This document shows positions 25,043 through 33,799 of a stretch of 64,000 nucleotides of DNA, piece after piece (position 1 is the stretch's first letter; every line of letters starts with the position of its first letter). A program made the translations under genes and the position numbers. The DNA comes from Gracilimonas sp040904925 (lineage in GTDB: Bacteria; Bacteroidota; Rhodothermia; Balneolales; Balneolaceae): NCBI GenBank assembly GCA_040904925.1, contig JBBDSP010000006.1, positions 341,500 through 405,499 of the forward strand, in the 5' to 3' direction. The notes under the pieces were generated by a model. It ran no database searches. It had not been told where the DNA came from and worked only from the letters and a program-made list of their open reading frames with translations.

Positions 25043-26293
25043 CTAACTCTCCGGCAACAGTATGGCTTCCATGAATTGTTCTTCATTGAAGAAGCCTTTC
25101 ACAAAGGATTGTATTTCCTCAGAAGTAACAGAATCGATATTTTCGACCAACTCGTCTAAAGTTACAAAACGGCCGAAATATAATTCACTTTTTGCAAGGC
25201 GGGTCATGCGGTTACTTGTACTTTCCTGAGATAGCAGCAGTTTTCCCTTTAACTGGGATTTTGCTTCTGCAAGTTCCTTTTCAGGAACCGGTTCTTCCTG
25301 CATTTGCTTCAATTCCTTGAGGATCAATTCCCGAACATGATCTACATACTCTTTGTCGGTTCCTACATAGATTCCCCACATTCCTGTATCAGTATAAGAT
25401 TGATTAAAGGTCTGAATAGAGTAACAATAACCATATTTCTCACGCACATTTTGGTGAAGGCGTGAACTCATCCCTCCTCCTAAAACCGTATTTGCAAGAA
25501 GCAGAAGGTATTTATCATCGTGATCGAAATTCAACCCACGACGACCATAGATGTAGTGAGTCTGCTCAATGGCTTTGGTGAGGTTCAGATTTTCTTTCTT
25601 GAAAGGTGGAAGCGGTTGTTCTTTTTCATCAAGATCTTTGGCTTCGAGTTTCTCAAAATAGTTTGATACCAATTCCACCACTCTGTCGTGATCAACATTT
25701 CCAGCTACAGATATCAAAAGATTTCCTGGATAATATCTGTCTTTCATATAATCATACAGATCCTGACGGGAAAAATTTGAAACGGTATTTTCAAAACCAA
25801 GTACAGGACGACCCAATTCATGTCCTTCAAAGATCTTACTGTTGAATGCTTCAAAAATAAAATCATCCGGAGAATCCCGGTACATTTTCATTTCTTCTAT
25901 AACCACCTTCTTTTCTTTCTCGATCTCTTCTTCCGGAAAAGCGGGATGAAGAACCATATCCGAAAGCACATCCAAGGCGCGGTCAAGCTGCGTATTTACA
26001 CATCGGGAATAATAGCAGGTGTATTCAGATGAGGTAAATGCATTCAAATATCCCCCAACAGCTTCCATACTTAATGCTATATCGTAGGAAGATCTGGAAT
26101 CCGTTCCTTTAAAAAGCATATGCTCCAGGAAATGAGTGATTCCGGCCTTTTCTTCTGTTTCGTGACGACCGCCCGTCTTGGCCCAAATACCTACCGTAAC
26201 GCTTTTCACACTTTCAATATGCTCCGTAACAATACGAAGACCGTTTGGTAAAGTGCTCTTATTTACAAAATCAATTTCTTTAGTGTCTTGCAT
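25043..26293 (-). CDS. M16-family zinc metallopeptidase
   Basis: Processing-peptidase-like protease of 416 residues. The inverted zinc motif HxxEH is present as H54-F-L-E57-H58 in GITHFLEHMLFKG, and the distal glutamate lies in the following EKEKKVVIEEMKMYRDSPDD helix. The second, inactive M16 half follows from about residue 190. No signal peptide is evident, so it is probably cytoplasmic, similar to YmxG/PqqL-like peptidases often found beside pnp in bacteria. It lies downstream of pnp on the same strand, after a terminator. Confidence 0.9.
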   Translation of the reverse strand: MQDTKEIDFVNKSTLPNGLRIVTEHIESVKSVTVGIWAKTGGRHETEEKAGITHFLEHMLFKGTDSRSSYDIALSMEAVGGYLNAFTSSEYTCYYSRCVNTQLDRALDVLSDMVLHPAFPEEEIEKEKKVVIEEMKMYRDSPDDFIFEAFNSKIFEGHELGRPVLGFENTVSNFSRQDLYDYMKDRYYPGNLLISVAGNVDHDRVVELVSNYFEKLEAKDLDEKEQPLPPFKKENLNLTKAIEQTHYIYGRRGLNFDHDDKYLLLLANTVLGGGMSSRLHQNVREKYGYCYSIQTFNQSYTDTGMWGIYVGTDKEYVDHVRELILKELKQMQEEPVPEKELAEAKSQLKGKLLLSQESTSNRMTRLAKSELYFGRFVTLDELVENIDSVTSEEIQSFVKGFFNEEQFMEAILLPES

Positions 26294-26369
26294 TTGATGT
26301 ATCTAAAATATTCTGTTTCATGAATTTTAACCGAAATAGCAGCCAAAAAGTTGACTCATATAAGTCTCA

Positions 26370-26402
26370 AAAAAATGGCGCTCCTTCAATTGAAAGAGCG
26401 CC
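26370..26402 (-). terminator. Rho-independent terminator after pnp
   Basis: On the reverse strand GGCGCTC pairs with GAGCGCC around a 12-base loop, followed by ATTTTTTTG. It ends 28 bases after the pnp stop, the classic position. Confidence 0.85.
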
Positions 26403-26429
26403 AAATATAACAAGGTTTAAACTAAAGAC

Positions 26430-28541
26430 TTACTCTTCTTCGTCTTTAGCAAGCAATGCTTTTCTGGAAAGACGGAGTTTATTACCCGGCTCAACTTTAA
26501 GCAGCTTAACTTCTATCATATCACCAACGCTCATGAATTGATTTACATCTTTCACATGTTCGTGAGCAACTTCGGAAATATGAAGCAGACCGTCTCGACC
26601 CGGTGCGATCTCAACAAAAGCACCAAAGTCTTTAATTGACTTCACTTCACCTTTGTAGGTCGCGCCTTCTTCAAGCTGACCTGTGATGGCTTTAACTCGG
26701 TCTTGAGCTTCTTTTGCTTTTTCAAGACTATCGGCAGAAATGGTGATCTTACCTTTTCCACTTTCATCTTCCTCGATCCAGATCTCAGTGTCTGTTTCTT
26801 TCTGAAGCGTCTGAATTACTTTTCCGCCAGGACCAATAACCGCACCGATCATATCGCCGTCAATTGTCATATTGATGAATTGAGGAGCAAACTCGGATAG
26901 TGTTTCGCTTGGTTTTGAAATGGTTTCAGCCATTTTACCAAGTATGTGCAGGCGTCCTGTATGAGCTTGTTTAAGAGCTTCTTCCATTACTTCAAATGAA
27001 ATGCCTTTTACTTTCATATCCATCTGGCAAGCGGTGATACCATCAGCGGTACCGGCTGTTTTAAAGTCCATGTCACCCATAAAATCTTCTTCGCCACGGA
27101 TATCAGAAAGCACAACGGAGTTGTTCTCCCCAACAATCATTCCCATTGCAATACCTGCAACCGGCTTTTTGAGGGGAACTCCGGCACTCATAAGCGCCAT
27201 AGAACCACCACATACGGAAGCCATAGAAGATGAACCGTTAGATTCGGTAATATCAGAGATAATGCGGATTACATATCCGAAATCATCAAATGATGGCATC
27301 ATCATTTTGATAGCACGTTCTGCAAGGTGACCATGACCAATTTCACGTCGGCCGGGTCCACGCATAAATCCTGCTTCGCCAACAGAGTATGGAGGGAAGT
27401 TGTAATGCAGATAGAATTTCTTGTCTTCTTCGTCAAACAATGTATCAACACCCTGAGCATCTTTCTTGGTCCCTAAAGTTACTGACACAAGTGCCTGTGT
27501 TTCACCACGGGTGAAGATCGCAGAGCCGTGTGTTCTGGCAAGGTAACCGACCTGAGTCCAGATATCGCGAACGTCTTCCGGAGAACGACCGTCAATACGA
27601 CGTTTTTTCTCGAGGATCATGTTGCGAAGCTCTTCTTTCTCAATATCACCTAAGATATCTTTGATCGTTCCGATCTCATCTTCATGCTCTTCTTCCAGTT
27701 CAGCAACAACGCTGTCTTTGGCTTCTTTAAGCTTGGCCATGTATTCTTCTTTACCAAGGCCGATGTTAACTACATCTTTGATCTTGTCAGTTGCTAAACC
27801 ACGAACTTTTTTCTCGATCTCTTCAGGATAACCTTCAGCAACAAATTCACGCTTAGGCTTGCCGTATTCTTCTCTCAGTTCTTCCTGAAATTCACATAAT
27901 GTAATAATAGAGGCGTGAGCTGCTTTAATTGCACCCAGCATTTCTTCTTCAGAGATCTCTCCCATTTCGCCTTCCATCATCAATACTGAATCGGCAGTAC
28001 CACCAACGATCATGTCGATATCGCTGTCTTTTAATTCTGTAAGGGTCGGGTTGATAATATATTCACCATTCACACGACCAACTCTCACTTCAGCCATCGG
28101 GCCTTCGAAAGGTGCGTCAGAAATATGCAAAGCTGCAGATGAACCAAATGCACCTAATACATCACCGTCATTTTCTCCGTCTGAAGAAAGTACGCTTGAG
28201 ATGATCTGTGTTTCACATAAATATCCTTTAGGAAATAATGGACGCAAACTACGGTCAATTAAACGACTTGATAATACTTCTTTTTCAGAAGGACGTCCTT
28301 CCCGTTTCATAAATCCACCGGGGAAACGTCCGCCGGCTGAAAAACTTTCTCTGTGATCAACAACCAGCGGGAAAAAGCCCTGACCCGGTTTCGGTTCCTT
28401 TGCACTCACAGCGGTACATAACACCTGGGTATCACCCATGCGAACCACTACAGCGCCATCGGCTTGCTTGGCAATCCGGCCTGTTTCTACTGAAAGCACC
28501 TTTCCCGGTGCAAATTCTACACTTCTTATTTCTTCTTTCAT
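26430..28541 (-). CDS. pnp: Polyribonucleotide nucleotidyltransferase (PNPase)
   Basis: 3'-5' phosphorolytic exoribonuclease, 703 residues, full length. Two RNase PH-like domains (GKVLSVETGRIAKQADGAVV..., and the second with HYNFPPYSVGEAGFMRGPGR), then KH (IGAVIGPGGKVIQTLQKETD) and S1 (EVKSIKDFGAFVEIAPGRDG) RNA-binding domains. It follows rpsO on the same strand, a widely conserved order, but a strong terminator separates them. Confidence 0.97.
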   Translation of the reverse strand: MKEEIRSVEFAPGKVLSVETGRIAKQADGAVVVRMGDTQVLCTAVSAKEPKPGQGFFPLVVDHRESFSAGGRFPGGFMKREGRPSEKEVLSSRLIDRSLRPLFPKGYLCETQIISSVLSSDGENDGDVLGAFGSSAALHISDAPFEGPMAEVRVGRVNGEYIINPTLTELKDSDIDMIVGGTADSVLMMEGEMGEISEEEMLGAIKAAHASIITLCEFQEELREEYGKPKREFVAEGYPEEIEKKVRGLATDKIKDVVNIGLGKEEYMAKLKEAKDSVVAELEEEHEDEIGTIKDILGDIEKEELRNMILEKKRRIDGRSPEDVRDIWTQVGYLARTHGSAIFTRGETQALVSVTLGTKKDAQGVDTLFDEEDKKFYLHYNFPPYSVGEAGFMRGPGRREIGHGHLAERAIKMMMPSFDDFGYVIRIISDITESNGSSSMASVCGGSMALMSAGVPLKKPVAGIAMGMIVGENNSVVLSDIRGEEDFMGDMDFKTAGTADGITACQMDMKVKGISFEVMEEALKQAHTGRLHILGKMAETISKPSETLSEFAPQFINMTIDGDMIGAVIGPGGKVIQTLQKETDTEIWIEEDESGKGKITISADSLEKAKEAQDRVKAITGQLEEGATYKGEVKSIKDFGAFVEIAPGRDGLLHISEVAHEHVKDVNQFMSVGDMIEVKLLKVEPGNKLRLSRKALLAKDEEE

Positions 28542-28614
28542 TTGTCTTTTTGTCTTTTTGATTTACTAAATCCCGCCTACAACAGATAAGAAATAATGGC
28601 GGCAGGATAAATTG

Positions 28615-28640
28615 AAAAAGGCTCCACGATGGAGCCTTTT
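28615..28640 (-). terminator. Rho-independent terminator after rpsO
   Basis: Reverse strand AAAAGGCTCC-ATCGT-GGAGCCTTTTT, a 10-bp stem ending in a T-run, 14 bases after the rpsO stop and 74 before pnp. It should reduce rpsO readthrough into pnp; symmetrical A/T flanks make it partly bidirectional. Confidence 0.88.
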
Positions 28641-28653
28641 GGATAACATAAAC

Positions 28654-28923
28654 TTACTTACGGATACCGAGTTCTTTGATAAGTTCTCTGTACTTCTCGA
28701 TGTCGTTTTTCATGAGGTAGTTTAACAACCTTCTTCTTTTACCAACCATTTTCAACAAACCACGACGTGATGCGTGATCTAGTTTATTGTCTTGTAAATG
28801 TTCGGTCAGGTCGTTAATTCTTTTGGTTAGAAGGGCAACTTGTCCTTCGGTGGAACCCGTATCGGTTTCACTTTTACCAAACTTCTTAAAGATTTCTTTT
28901 TTGTCTTCTGCGGTTATGCTCAT
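28654..28923 (-). CDS. rpsO: 30S ribosomal protein S15
   Basis: 89 residues, exact family length. Sequence matches S15 throughout: DTGSTEGQVALLTKRINDLT, EHLQDNKLDHASRRGLLKMV, GKRRRLLNYLMKNDIEKYRE. It binds 16S rRNA helices 20-22 in the platform. Confidence 0.97.
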   Translation of the reverse strand: MSITAEDKKEIFKKFGKSETDTGSTEGQVALLTKRINDLTEHLQDNKLDHASRRGLLKMVGKRRRLLNYLMKNDIEKYRELIKELGIRK

Positions 28924-29289
28924 TGCAATGGTTTAATTAGTACTTGTATAAATCGATTTATAGTTAACAAAGATAGGGGTTTTTCGGGAAAGCAACAATG
29001 CTTTGATTGATGATTTATTATTGATGAGTGATGATTGAGCGGGTTTTATAATTTGCCTGTACTTCGATTGTATATAAAAGAGAAATATCCCGGTACACTA
29101 ACATGAACTTCCACCCTCCTCTCACTGTAATTCTTGAGGATAAGCAACCTTTCGTATTTTGATATTAAATCGGTTTTATTCATTTTATCCCGATCATTTT
29201 AAAAATTACATGAATAAAACTTGCGTACGGAGCAAGGATAACATGAATAGCATTGGTGATATGCCGATGTTAGGGTACATTAAAAGAAT
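28924..29289. other. Long intergenic at the left edge of the cassette-like block
   Basis: No supported gene. The first third holds the rpsO promoter region and TGATGATT-type simple words (29005-29037). The rest is AT-rich and carries the attC-like inverted repeat listed separately. A 68-codon frame overlapping the TIR start was rejected. Confidence 0.5.
29093..29278 (+). repeat. attC-like inverted repeat, boundary 1
   Basis: GTACACTAACATG (29093-29105) faces GATGTTAGGGTAC (29266-29278); 11 of 13 positions are complementary. The right arm contains GTTAGGG, close to the integron R' core GTTRRRY, and continues as GTTAGGGTACATTAAAAGAA up to the TIR start 20 bases later. The 160-base interior has no clear secondary pair. 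Similar right arms precede the next four genes. Confidence 0.5.
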
Positions 29290-30009
29290 ATGGAAAAATT
29301 TGACACATTCATTTCCTATGCAGGAGAAGATAAGCAATTCGCAAATGAAATTGTTGGAGCTTTAAAAGCTAAAGGATTTAAAGTTTGGTATGCCCCAATT
29401 GAGTTGACCGTTGGGAATAAATTACTTGACTCCATTGAAAAAGGGATGAGTAAATCTAAATCAGGAATTCTACTAATTAGCTCACATTATCTCGAGAAAG
29501 GTTGGACAAACTATGAAATGGATACTTTAGTTCGTCAACACATTGAAATAAGTAAGAATATTTACCCAATTTGGCATAATGTTTCAAAAGAAAAGGTTGA
29601 AGCCAGGCACTCGGGCCTTGGAGGTATTGTCTCTTTGAAAACGGAAATAGGGTTTTCTAAAATTATAAGTGAGTTGACAAAAGTTCTATCAAATTTTGCT
29701 CCATCGGTAGGAGTATTGCCAAATTATGAATCTCCAAAATTTCGTTTTCTTCAAGGTCGTGGTGAAATATTAATTGGTCAAGATGGGCCAGCTACAACAA
29801 TCTGGGAATTTTTAGTCCATTCAAAAGATAATGAATACCCTCTGTATATTGATGGCGAAACTTTTCATAAACGAGATCTTCTTTTGAAAGCTGCCGAATT
29901 ATTACCTCATATTCCGGAAGTAGTAAAAAATTGGGTGCAGGAAGAAGGGTATCAAAAAATATGGGAAATGTGTGAACAATCTGGAATTAATCCTCATACC
30001 TTTCAATGA
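29290..30009 (+). CDS. TIR-domain protein
   Basis: 239 residues. Residues 1-140 are a TIR domain: KFDTFISYAGEDKQFANEIV, the BB-loop region VWYAPIELTVG, and SSHYLEKGWTNYEMD, where Trp72 and Glu76 match the WxxxE catalytic pattern of NAD-consuming TIRs. Residues about 150-239 form an unrecognised C-terminal domain (ETFHKRDLLLKAAELLPHIP...). Bacterial TIRs act as NAD hydrolases or signal-molecule producers in antiphage defence; which applies here is unknown. It stands alone, AT-rich, and bounded by attC-like repeats, which suggests a mobile cassette. Confidence 0.85.
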   Translation: MEKFDTFISYAGEDKQFANEIVGALKAKGFKVWYAPIELTVGNKLLDSIEKGMSKSKSGILLISSHYLEKGWTNYEMDTLVRQHIEISKNIYPIWHNVSKEKVEARHSGLGGIVSLKTEIGFSKIISELTKVLSNFAPSVGVLPNYESPKFRFLQGRGEILIGQDGPATTIWEFLVHSKDNEYPLYIDGETFHKRDLLLKAAELLPHIPEVVKNWVQEEGYQKIWEMCEQSGINPHTFQ

Positions 30010-30014
30010 ATAGA

Positions 30015-30090
30015 AAGCAACAGCTATAGGTCAAGCCGCACAACCACAAGTGTTAGAAAGCGGCTCAGCCCACAGCCTCGACCGTTAGCG
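30015..30090 (+). repeat. attC-like repeat, boundary 2
   Basis: Starts six bases after the TIR stop. AAGCCGC (30033-30039) pairs with GCGGCT (30060-30065) around a loop, and the right end CTCGACCGTTAGCG carries a near-canonical R' core (GTTAGC, 30084-30089). The overall text resembles classical 59-base elements (TCAAGCCG...CGGCT...CGTTAG). The R'' core at the left is poor. Confidence 0.5.
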
Positions 30091-30120
30091 CATATTTGAA
30101 AACAAACTAGAAACAGAAAT

Positions 30121-30942
30121 ATGACCAAAATGAAACAAAGTCTTTTACTCTTGACAATAGTCGGAACTTTAGTATCGTGTCTAAATAACGATAATACCAA
30201 AAATGGAACTAATACGGACAAAACAATTGAAAAGGCAGAGACATACGAACAATTTAAAGTGGATTATTCCTTAAGTGGAAATTCACTTGAAGTTTCTATT
30301 TTAACAGATCTTCCTGACAACATACAAGTCTCTTTGTCAGTTAGTCGCTCATATTGGGAAAAAGAAAACCCATCTGAATATTCAGTTGCCTATATATCTG
30401 AACAATCAACTATAGGAGAATGGAAAAACACCCGTACAATTTTTCTTGACAATCAAAAATGGAAAGATGATTTAGTAGCTAAACAAAATGAAATGGCTGC
30501 ATCAGGTCTTGGTTTTGATGTTGACAAAATTTCAGATAGCATAAAAATTTATGCTGTTGTACAATTTTCAAATGACCCGTATCCCAACTTTAATGAAAAA
30601 AGTATGGGAAAAGACGAAATTATTTTTCATTTCCCAATTGACGTGAAAGTTGAAACAGAGTCAGAATATGGAAACTTTCATTCACTTGAAACAAGTAAGA
30701 TTTATTCCGTTTCCAAAACAACTCCTCTTATGCCAGAACTCAACCCTTCCAACCCGATTGCAGCAATCAATAAAATGAAAGAATTGGCACCAGAAAGTAG
30801 AATAAAAATACTAGCTGTCAAGAGTAAGAGCAATACTCCTTGGTATGAAGTACAAGCCTTTGATAAAAGTGACAAGTCTATTGGCACAGGGTGGATAAAT
30901 AGTACAGCTTTAATAGGACAGGAACTCCGTGTAATCAAATAA
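30121..30942 (+). CDS. Lipoprotein of unknown function
   Basis: 273-residue predicted lipoprotein; the signal sequence ends in a lipobox (GTLVSC, Cys20), followed by a disordered NDNTKNGTNTDK linker. Residues about 45-200 look like a beta-rich domain. The last 75 residues, with IKILAVKSKSNTPWYEVQAF and GWINSTAL, resemble a bacterial SH3-like domain. No family recognised for the main part. It is bounded on both sides by attC-like repeats. Confidence 0.7.
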   Translation: MTKMKQSLLLLTIVGTLVSCLNNDNTKNGTNTDKTIEKAETYEQFKVDYSLSGNSLEVSILTDLPDNIQVSLSVSRSYWEKENPSEYSVAYISEQSTIGEWKNTRTIFLDNQKWKDDLVAKQNEMAASGLGFDVDKISDSIKIYAVVQFSNDPYPNFNEKSMGKDEIIFHFPIDVKVETESEYGNFHSLETSKIYSVSKTTPLMPELNPSNPIAAINKMKELAPESRIKILAVKSKSNTPWYEVQAFDKSDKSIGTGWINSTALIGQELRVIK

Positions 30943-30949
30943 AGAAAAA

Positions 30950-31086
30950 CGTGTTGTAGCAATGCATATAGCTTTTAGCGGGTGGAAGCTTAAATTCAAG
31001 GTTTCCAATGTTTAACTAAGTTCGCCACGAGCGAACAGGTAAGTACTTCAAAACCTCCACGCACCATATGCTTGAATCTTAGCGAT
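30950..31086 (+). repeat. attC-like repeat, boundary 3
   Basis: Begins right after the lipoprotein stop with CGTGTTGTAGCAATGCATAT and ends with CACCATATGCTTGAATCTTA then GCG. GCATAT (30964-30969) and ATATGC (31066-31071) pair; GTTCGC-CACGA-GCGAAC (31020-31036) forms an internal hairpin. The right end CTTAGCGATAATTAG parallels the TTAGCG of boundary 2. The long interior resembles attC sites with large variable terminal structures. Confidence 0.4.
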
Positions 31087-31107
31087 AATTAGAAAGCAAA
31101 CCATCAA

Positions 31108-32172
31108 ATGATTGAAATAAACAGGATTTTAATTCAATTAGATAGTGCGGTAAATTGTGCTAATTCACCTTATCCTCAGAAAAAAAGTATTGCTGTCATA
31201 CTATTTGATAATTTGATAGAAGTGCAGTTGTACAAAAGAGCTGAAAATAGCTTTATATGGGACAGAACAACATGGTATAATGGAAGTAGATTTCATGATT
31301 CGAGGACTCGTAATAAAGCTTTAAGCTATTATGATAATCTTTTAAAATTTTCTAAGGATAACAAAGTAATTAACCAGAGTGACTTTGAAATTCTTAAATA
31401 CGCACATAGCATTCGAAACAGTGTCTATCACAAGGGAGATCTAAACGAATTAAAGATTGAATTAGCACTCCTGATATACTATGATTTTACAAAGAACACG
31501 TTGTTAAAATGGGGAAGTCCAAATAGCCTAATTGGTTATACTAATTTACCGGGTTATGAAAAAATAGATTTTGGTCAAGGATTAAGTGATGAAGTGCTTC
31601 CGGAGCATGAGAAGTATTTTGAATCTGCTTTAAATACAATTCTTGGAAAGCTGAAAATGACTGAAAACTTAACGAAGACAATTCAGAGAATCCTTCGAAA
31701 ACAAATTGAGAGAATAGAATGGTCAATTGAATTTATATCCAAGGAATCCAAAACTATAAATTTTTATGATGTCCTCGGTAGATTTTGGTATTTAAATTCA
31801 GACTTCTTTGAATATTATAAGGATGGTAGAAAACCAAAAAATTTAGATAGTATATTGTTATTGTATGGGTTTCTTCGTGAACATCAGGATTATCTTGACG
31901 ACATTCATGACCTCAAAATTCGACAACAAAAAGGAAAGAAATTACTTCGACAATACCGGGCAAACAAGAATGGGAAATATCCACATTGGACAAACCTTGA
32001 CAGAATAAAGTCAAGAATTAATAGCATGAAAGACAATGAACCGGAAAAATCTTTAAAAAACTTAATGGACATTGAAAGTAAAATAGCTCATTTATACACA
32101 GACCTTGATGAAGCGTCTTCTGATTTGGATGGATACATCATGGAGCTTGTAGACAGAGCGAAAGGAAAATAA
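31108..32172 (+). CDS. HEPN-like protein of unknown function
   Basis: 354 residues. In the N-terminal third a helical stretch contains EILKYAHSIRNSVYHKGDLN, where R103-NSVY-H108 matches the RX4-6H motif of HEPN ribonucleases or nucleotidyl-transfer partners. The C-terminal half is charged and coiled-coil-like (NLTKTIQRILRKQIERIEWS, then SLKNLMDIESKIAHLYTDLD). No signal peptide. HEPN proteins are common in antiphage and toxin systems, but no partner gene with an MNT or nuclease fold is adjacent. AT-rich; flanked by attC-like boundaries. Confidence 0.6.
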   Translation: MIEINRILIQLDSAVNCANSPYPQKKSIAVILFDNLIEVQLYKRAENSFIWDRTTWYNGSRFHDSRTRNKALSYYDNLLKFSKDNKVINQSDFEILKYAHSIRNSVYHKGDLNELKIELALLIYYDFTKNTLLKWGSPNSLIGYTNLPGYEKIDFGQGLSDEVLPEHEKYFESALNTILGKLKMTENLTKTIQRILRKQIERIEWSIEFISKESKTINFYDVLGRFWYLNSDFFEYYKDGRKPKNLDSILLLYGFLREHQDYLDDIHDLKIRQQKGKKLLRQYRANKNGKYPHWTNLDRIKSRINSMKDNEPEKSLKNLMDIESKIAHLYTDLDEASSDLDGYIMELVDRAKGK

Positions 32173-32173
32173 C

Positions 32174-32205
32174 TACCCCCAACACAATATAAAACAGTTG
32201 GGGTA
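32174..32205 (+). repeat. Hairpin with attC-like cores, boundary 4
   Basis: Directly after the HEPN-like gene, CCCCAAC (32177-32183) faces GTTGGGG (32197-32203) around a 13-base loop, extended by flanking TA/TA. The cores resemble RYYYAAC and GTTRRRY but with a very short interior. The right side GTTGGGGTACATTAGAAAAA is nearly identical to boundary 1 (GTTAGGGTACATTAAAAGAA). No T-run, so not a standard terminator. Confidence 0.5.
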
Positions 32206-32240
32206 CATTAGAAAAAATCCTCCCAAATCATATAGCATAG

Positions 32241-33245
32241 ATGAAAATAGAGATTGCTGAATCATTAATTTATAGTTATTTAAAACATTCCGAAGGTTGT
32301 CGAATTGTTCAAACTAATTGGAGTACGAGCGGAAATTGGATTGTTACGGAATACGAAACTGAAAGAGCAAGAGAATTATTTCAAAATATTTCTACTTCAG
32401 AATATTTTAGCGGAATTTTTAAGAACAGTTCTTTTGACCAACTAATTAAGCAAGCCGAAATTGATGTTATGGGAATAAATACAGCCGAAGAAACAGTTTA
32501 CGGAATTGATGTAGCATTTCATTCTGCTGGATTAAATTATGGAAGTAAAAAAGAAACTGCATTTAGAATTATTAAAAAGATTTTTAGAACCATTTTTATA
32601 ATGCAATCCTACTTCGATGAAAACGAGAAATTTAATTCATATTTCATTACGCCAAAAGTCAATCCTGCAACTAAAGTTGTAATTGAAGATTTGATGTTAA
32701 AAGCAAAAGAAGTAATTAACGATGAAAATATTGCGATTGACTTTATCTCAAATGAACAATTCTATTCCGACATTGTAGATTCACTTTTGGAAAATGTAGA
32801 CGAAGAACACGATACGACTGAATTGTTTTCACGAGCAATAAAATTAATGAAACTTGACAATCGTAAAGTACATTCGACTGAAATAGCTTCTAAACCAGTC
32901 CTTAATCAAGTTTCGAGTAAAAAAAGAAAAGTTAATGGAATGAAAATCGGACAATTTGTTCAACATAGTTTTAGAAGAGCGTTTGAACAAAATCTATTGT
33001 CTGCAAGTGAGATAAATAAGCTACAAAAACCTGAATATTCTAAACGAACTTTCAATTCGAATTTTGAGATTTTAAGAAATAGAAATCGACCAATCGAAGA
33101 TGAATACGGTAGAAAAAGATATTATGCGAGAGAAATATTTTGTGGTAATTATTATTTGACTTCACAATGGATTGAACCACAATGGGAATTGTTACTCGAT
33201 TGGCTGAAAAGAATTGGATATGAATATAAAAATAACGCAACCTAA
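32241..33245 (+). CDS. Hypothetical protein, possible nuclease-like N-domain
   Basis: 334 residues, not recognised. The N-terminal part has a strand-rich pattern KQAEIDVMGIN (72-80) then VYGIDVAFHSAGLNYG (86-101) that vaguely recalls a PD-(D/E)xK nuclease layout, but the usual lysine is alanine (DVA), so this is speculative. The C-terminal 100 residues are basic (FVQHSFRRAFEQNLLSASEI..., GRKRYYAREIFCGNYY), suggesting nucleic-acid contact. AT-rich relative to the flanking core genome. It lies within the cassette-like block. Confidence 0.6.
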   Translation: MKIEIAESLIYSYLKHSEGCRIVQTNWSTSGNWIVTEYETERARELFQNISTSEYFSGIFKNSSFDQLIKQAEIDVMGINTAEETVYGIDVAFHSAGLNYGSKKETAFRIIKKIFRTIFIMQSYFDENEKFNSYFITPKVNPATKVVIEDLMLKAKEVINDENIAIDFISNEQFYSDIVDSLLENVDEEHDTTELFSRAIKLMKLDNRKVHSTEIASKPVLNQVSSKKRKVNGMKIGQFVQHSFRRAFEQNLLSASEINKLQKPEYSKRTFNSNFEILRNRNRPIEDEYGRKRYYAREIFCGNYYLTSQWIEPQWELLLDWLKRIGYEYKNNAT

Positions 33246-33370
33246 CACCGTGTAACAAGCATTACTTCTGATTTTCCTTTTGGGAAATCCTCGCAAGCGT
33301 GAAGACTTGTGTTTTTCAACTATATTAGTTCTTAAACCACGCAACGCCTTTTAAACAAACACGTTTTAGC
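33242..33370 (+). repeat. attC-like inverted repeat, boundary 5
   Basis: ACCTAAC, a perfect match to the attC R'' consensus RYYYAAC, begins at 33240, over the stop of the preceding gene. CTAACACCGTGT (33242-33253) faces ACACGTTTTAGC (33359-33370), complementary at the outer CTAA and inner CGTGT positions. The right side TTAGCACATTTGACAAT parallels boundary 2. The interior (33254-33358) holds TTTTCCTTTTGGGAAA and other small dyads but no gene. Confidence 0.5.
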
Positions 33371-33418
33371 ACATTTGACAATCCGAAAAAACAAATATCA
33401 TAACCAAGAAATAGAAAT

Positions 33419-33799
33419 ATGCCAAATTACATAGATGGCTTTGTCCTTCCTGTTCCACGAATTCACCTGAACGAATACAGGAGTGTGGCTGAAAAGGTAG
33501 CTGAAATTTGGAAAGAGTATGGTGCAATTGCTTACTTCGAATTTGTTGGTGATGATTTGTCTTTAGAAGGCACGAAATCTTTTATAGAAACCGTAGATGC
33601 AAAAGAAGACGAGGAAATTGTATTTGGTTGGGTCGTTTTTCCTTCAAAGAAGATCCGTGATTTAGCCAACAAAAAAGTTCCCACAGACCCAAGAATGAAA
33701 GAATTAGTCGCACCATTGACCGATGCTGAAAAATTGATTTTTGACGCCAGTAGGATGACCTATGGAGGATTCAAACCTCTTGTACAATCGAGCGACTAG
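33419..33799 (+). CDS. DUF1428-family protein
   Basis: 126-residue single-domain protein of the DUF1428 (YbaA-like) family, a dimeric alpha/beta-barrel-like fold of unknown activity. Family hallmarks are MPNYIDGFVLPVPRIHLNEY at the N-terminus, FGWVVFPSKKIRDLANKKVP and DASRMTYGGFKPLVQ at the end. It is the last gene with an attC-like boundary on its left. On its right (33810-33835) only a partial left arm, AAGTGCTACAACAGCAT, is visible. Confidence 0.85.
   Translation: MPNYIDGFVLPVPRIHLNEYRSVAEKVAEIWKEYGAIAYFEFVGDDLSLEGTKSFIETVDAKEDEEIVFGWVVFPSKKIRDLANKKVPTDPRMKELVAPLTDAEKLIFDASRMTYGGFKPLVQSSD

Noticed and set aside
29159..29365. 68-codon frame over the TIR start
   Set aside because: It overlaps the well-supported TIR N-terminus in another frame and has no family features.
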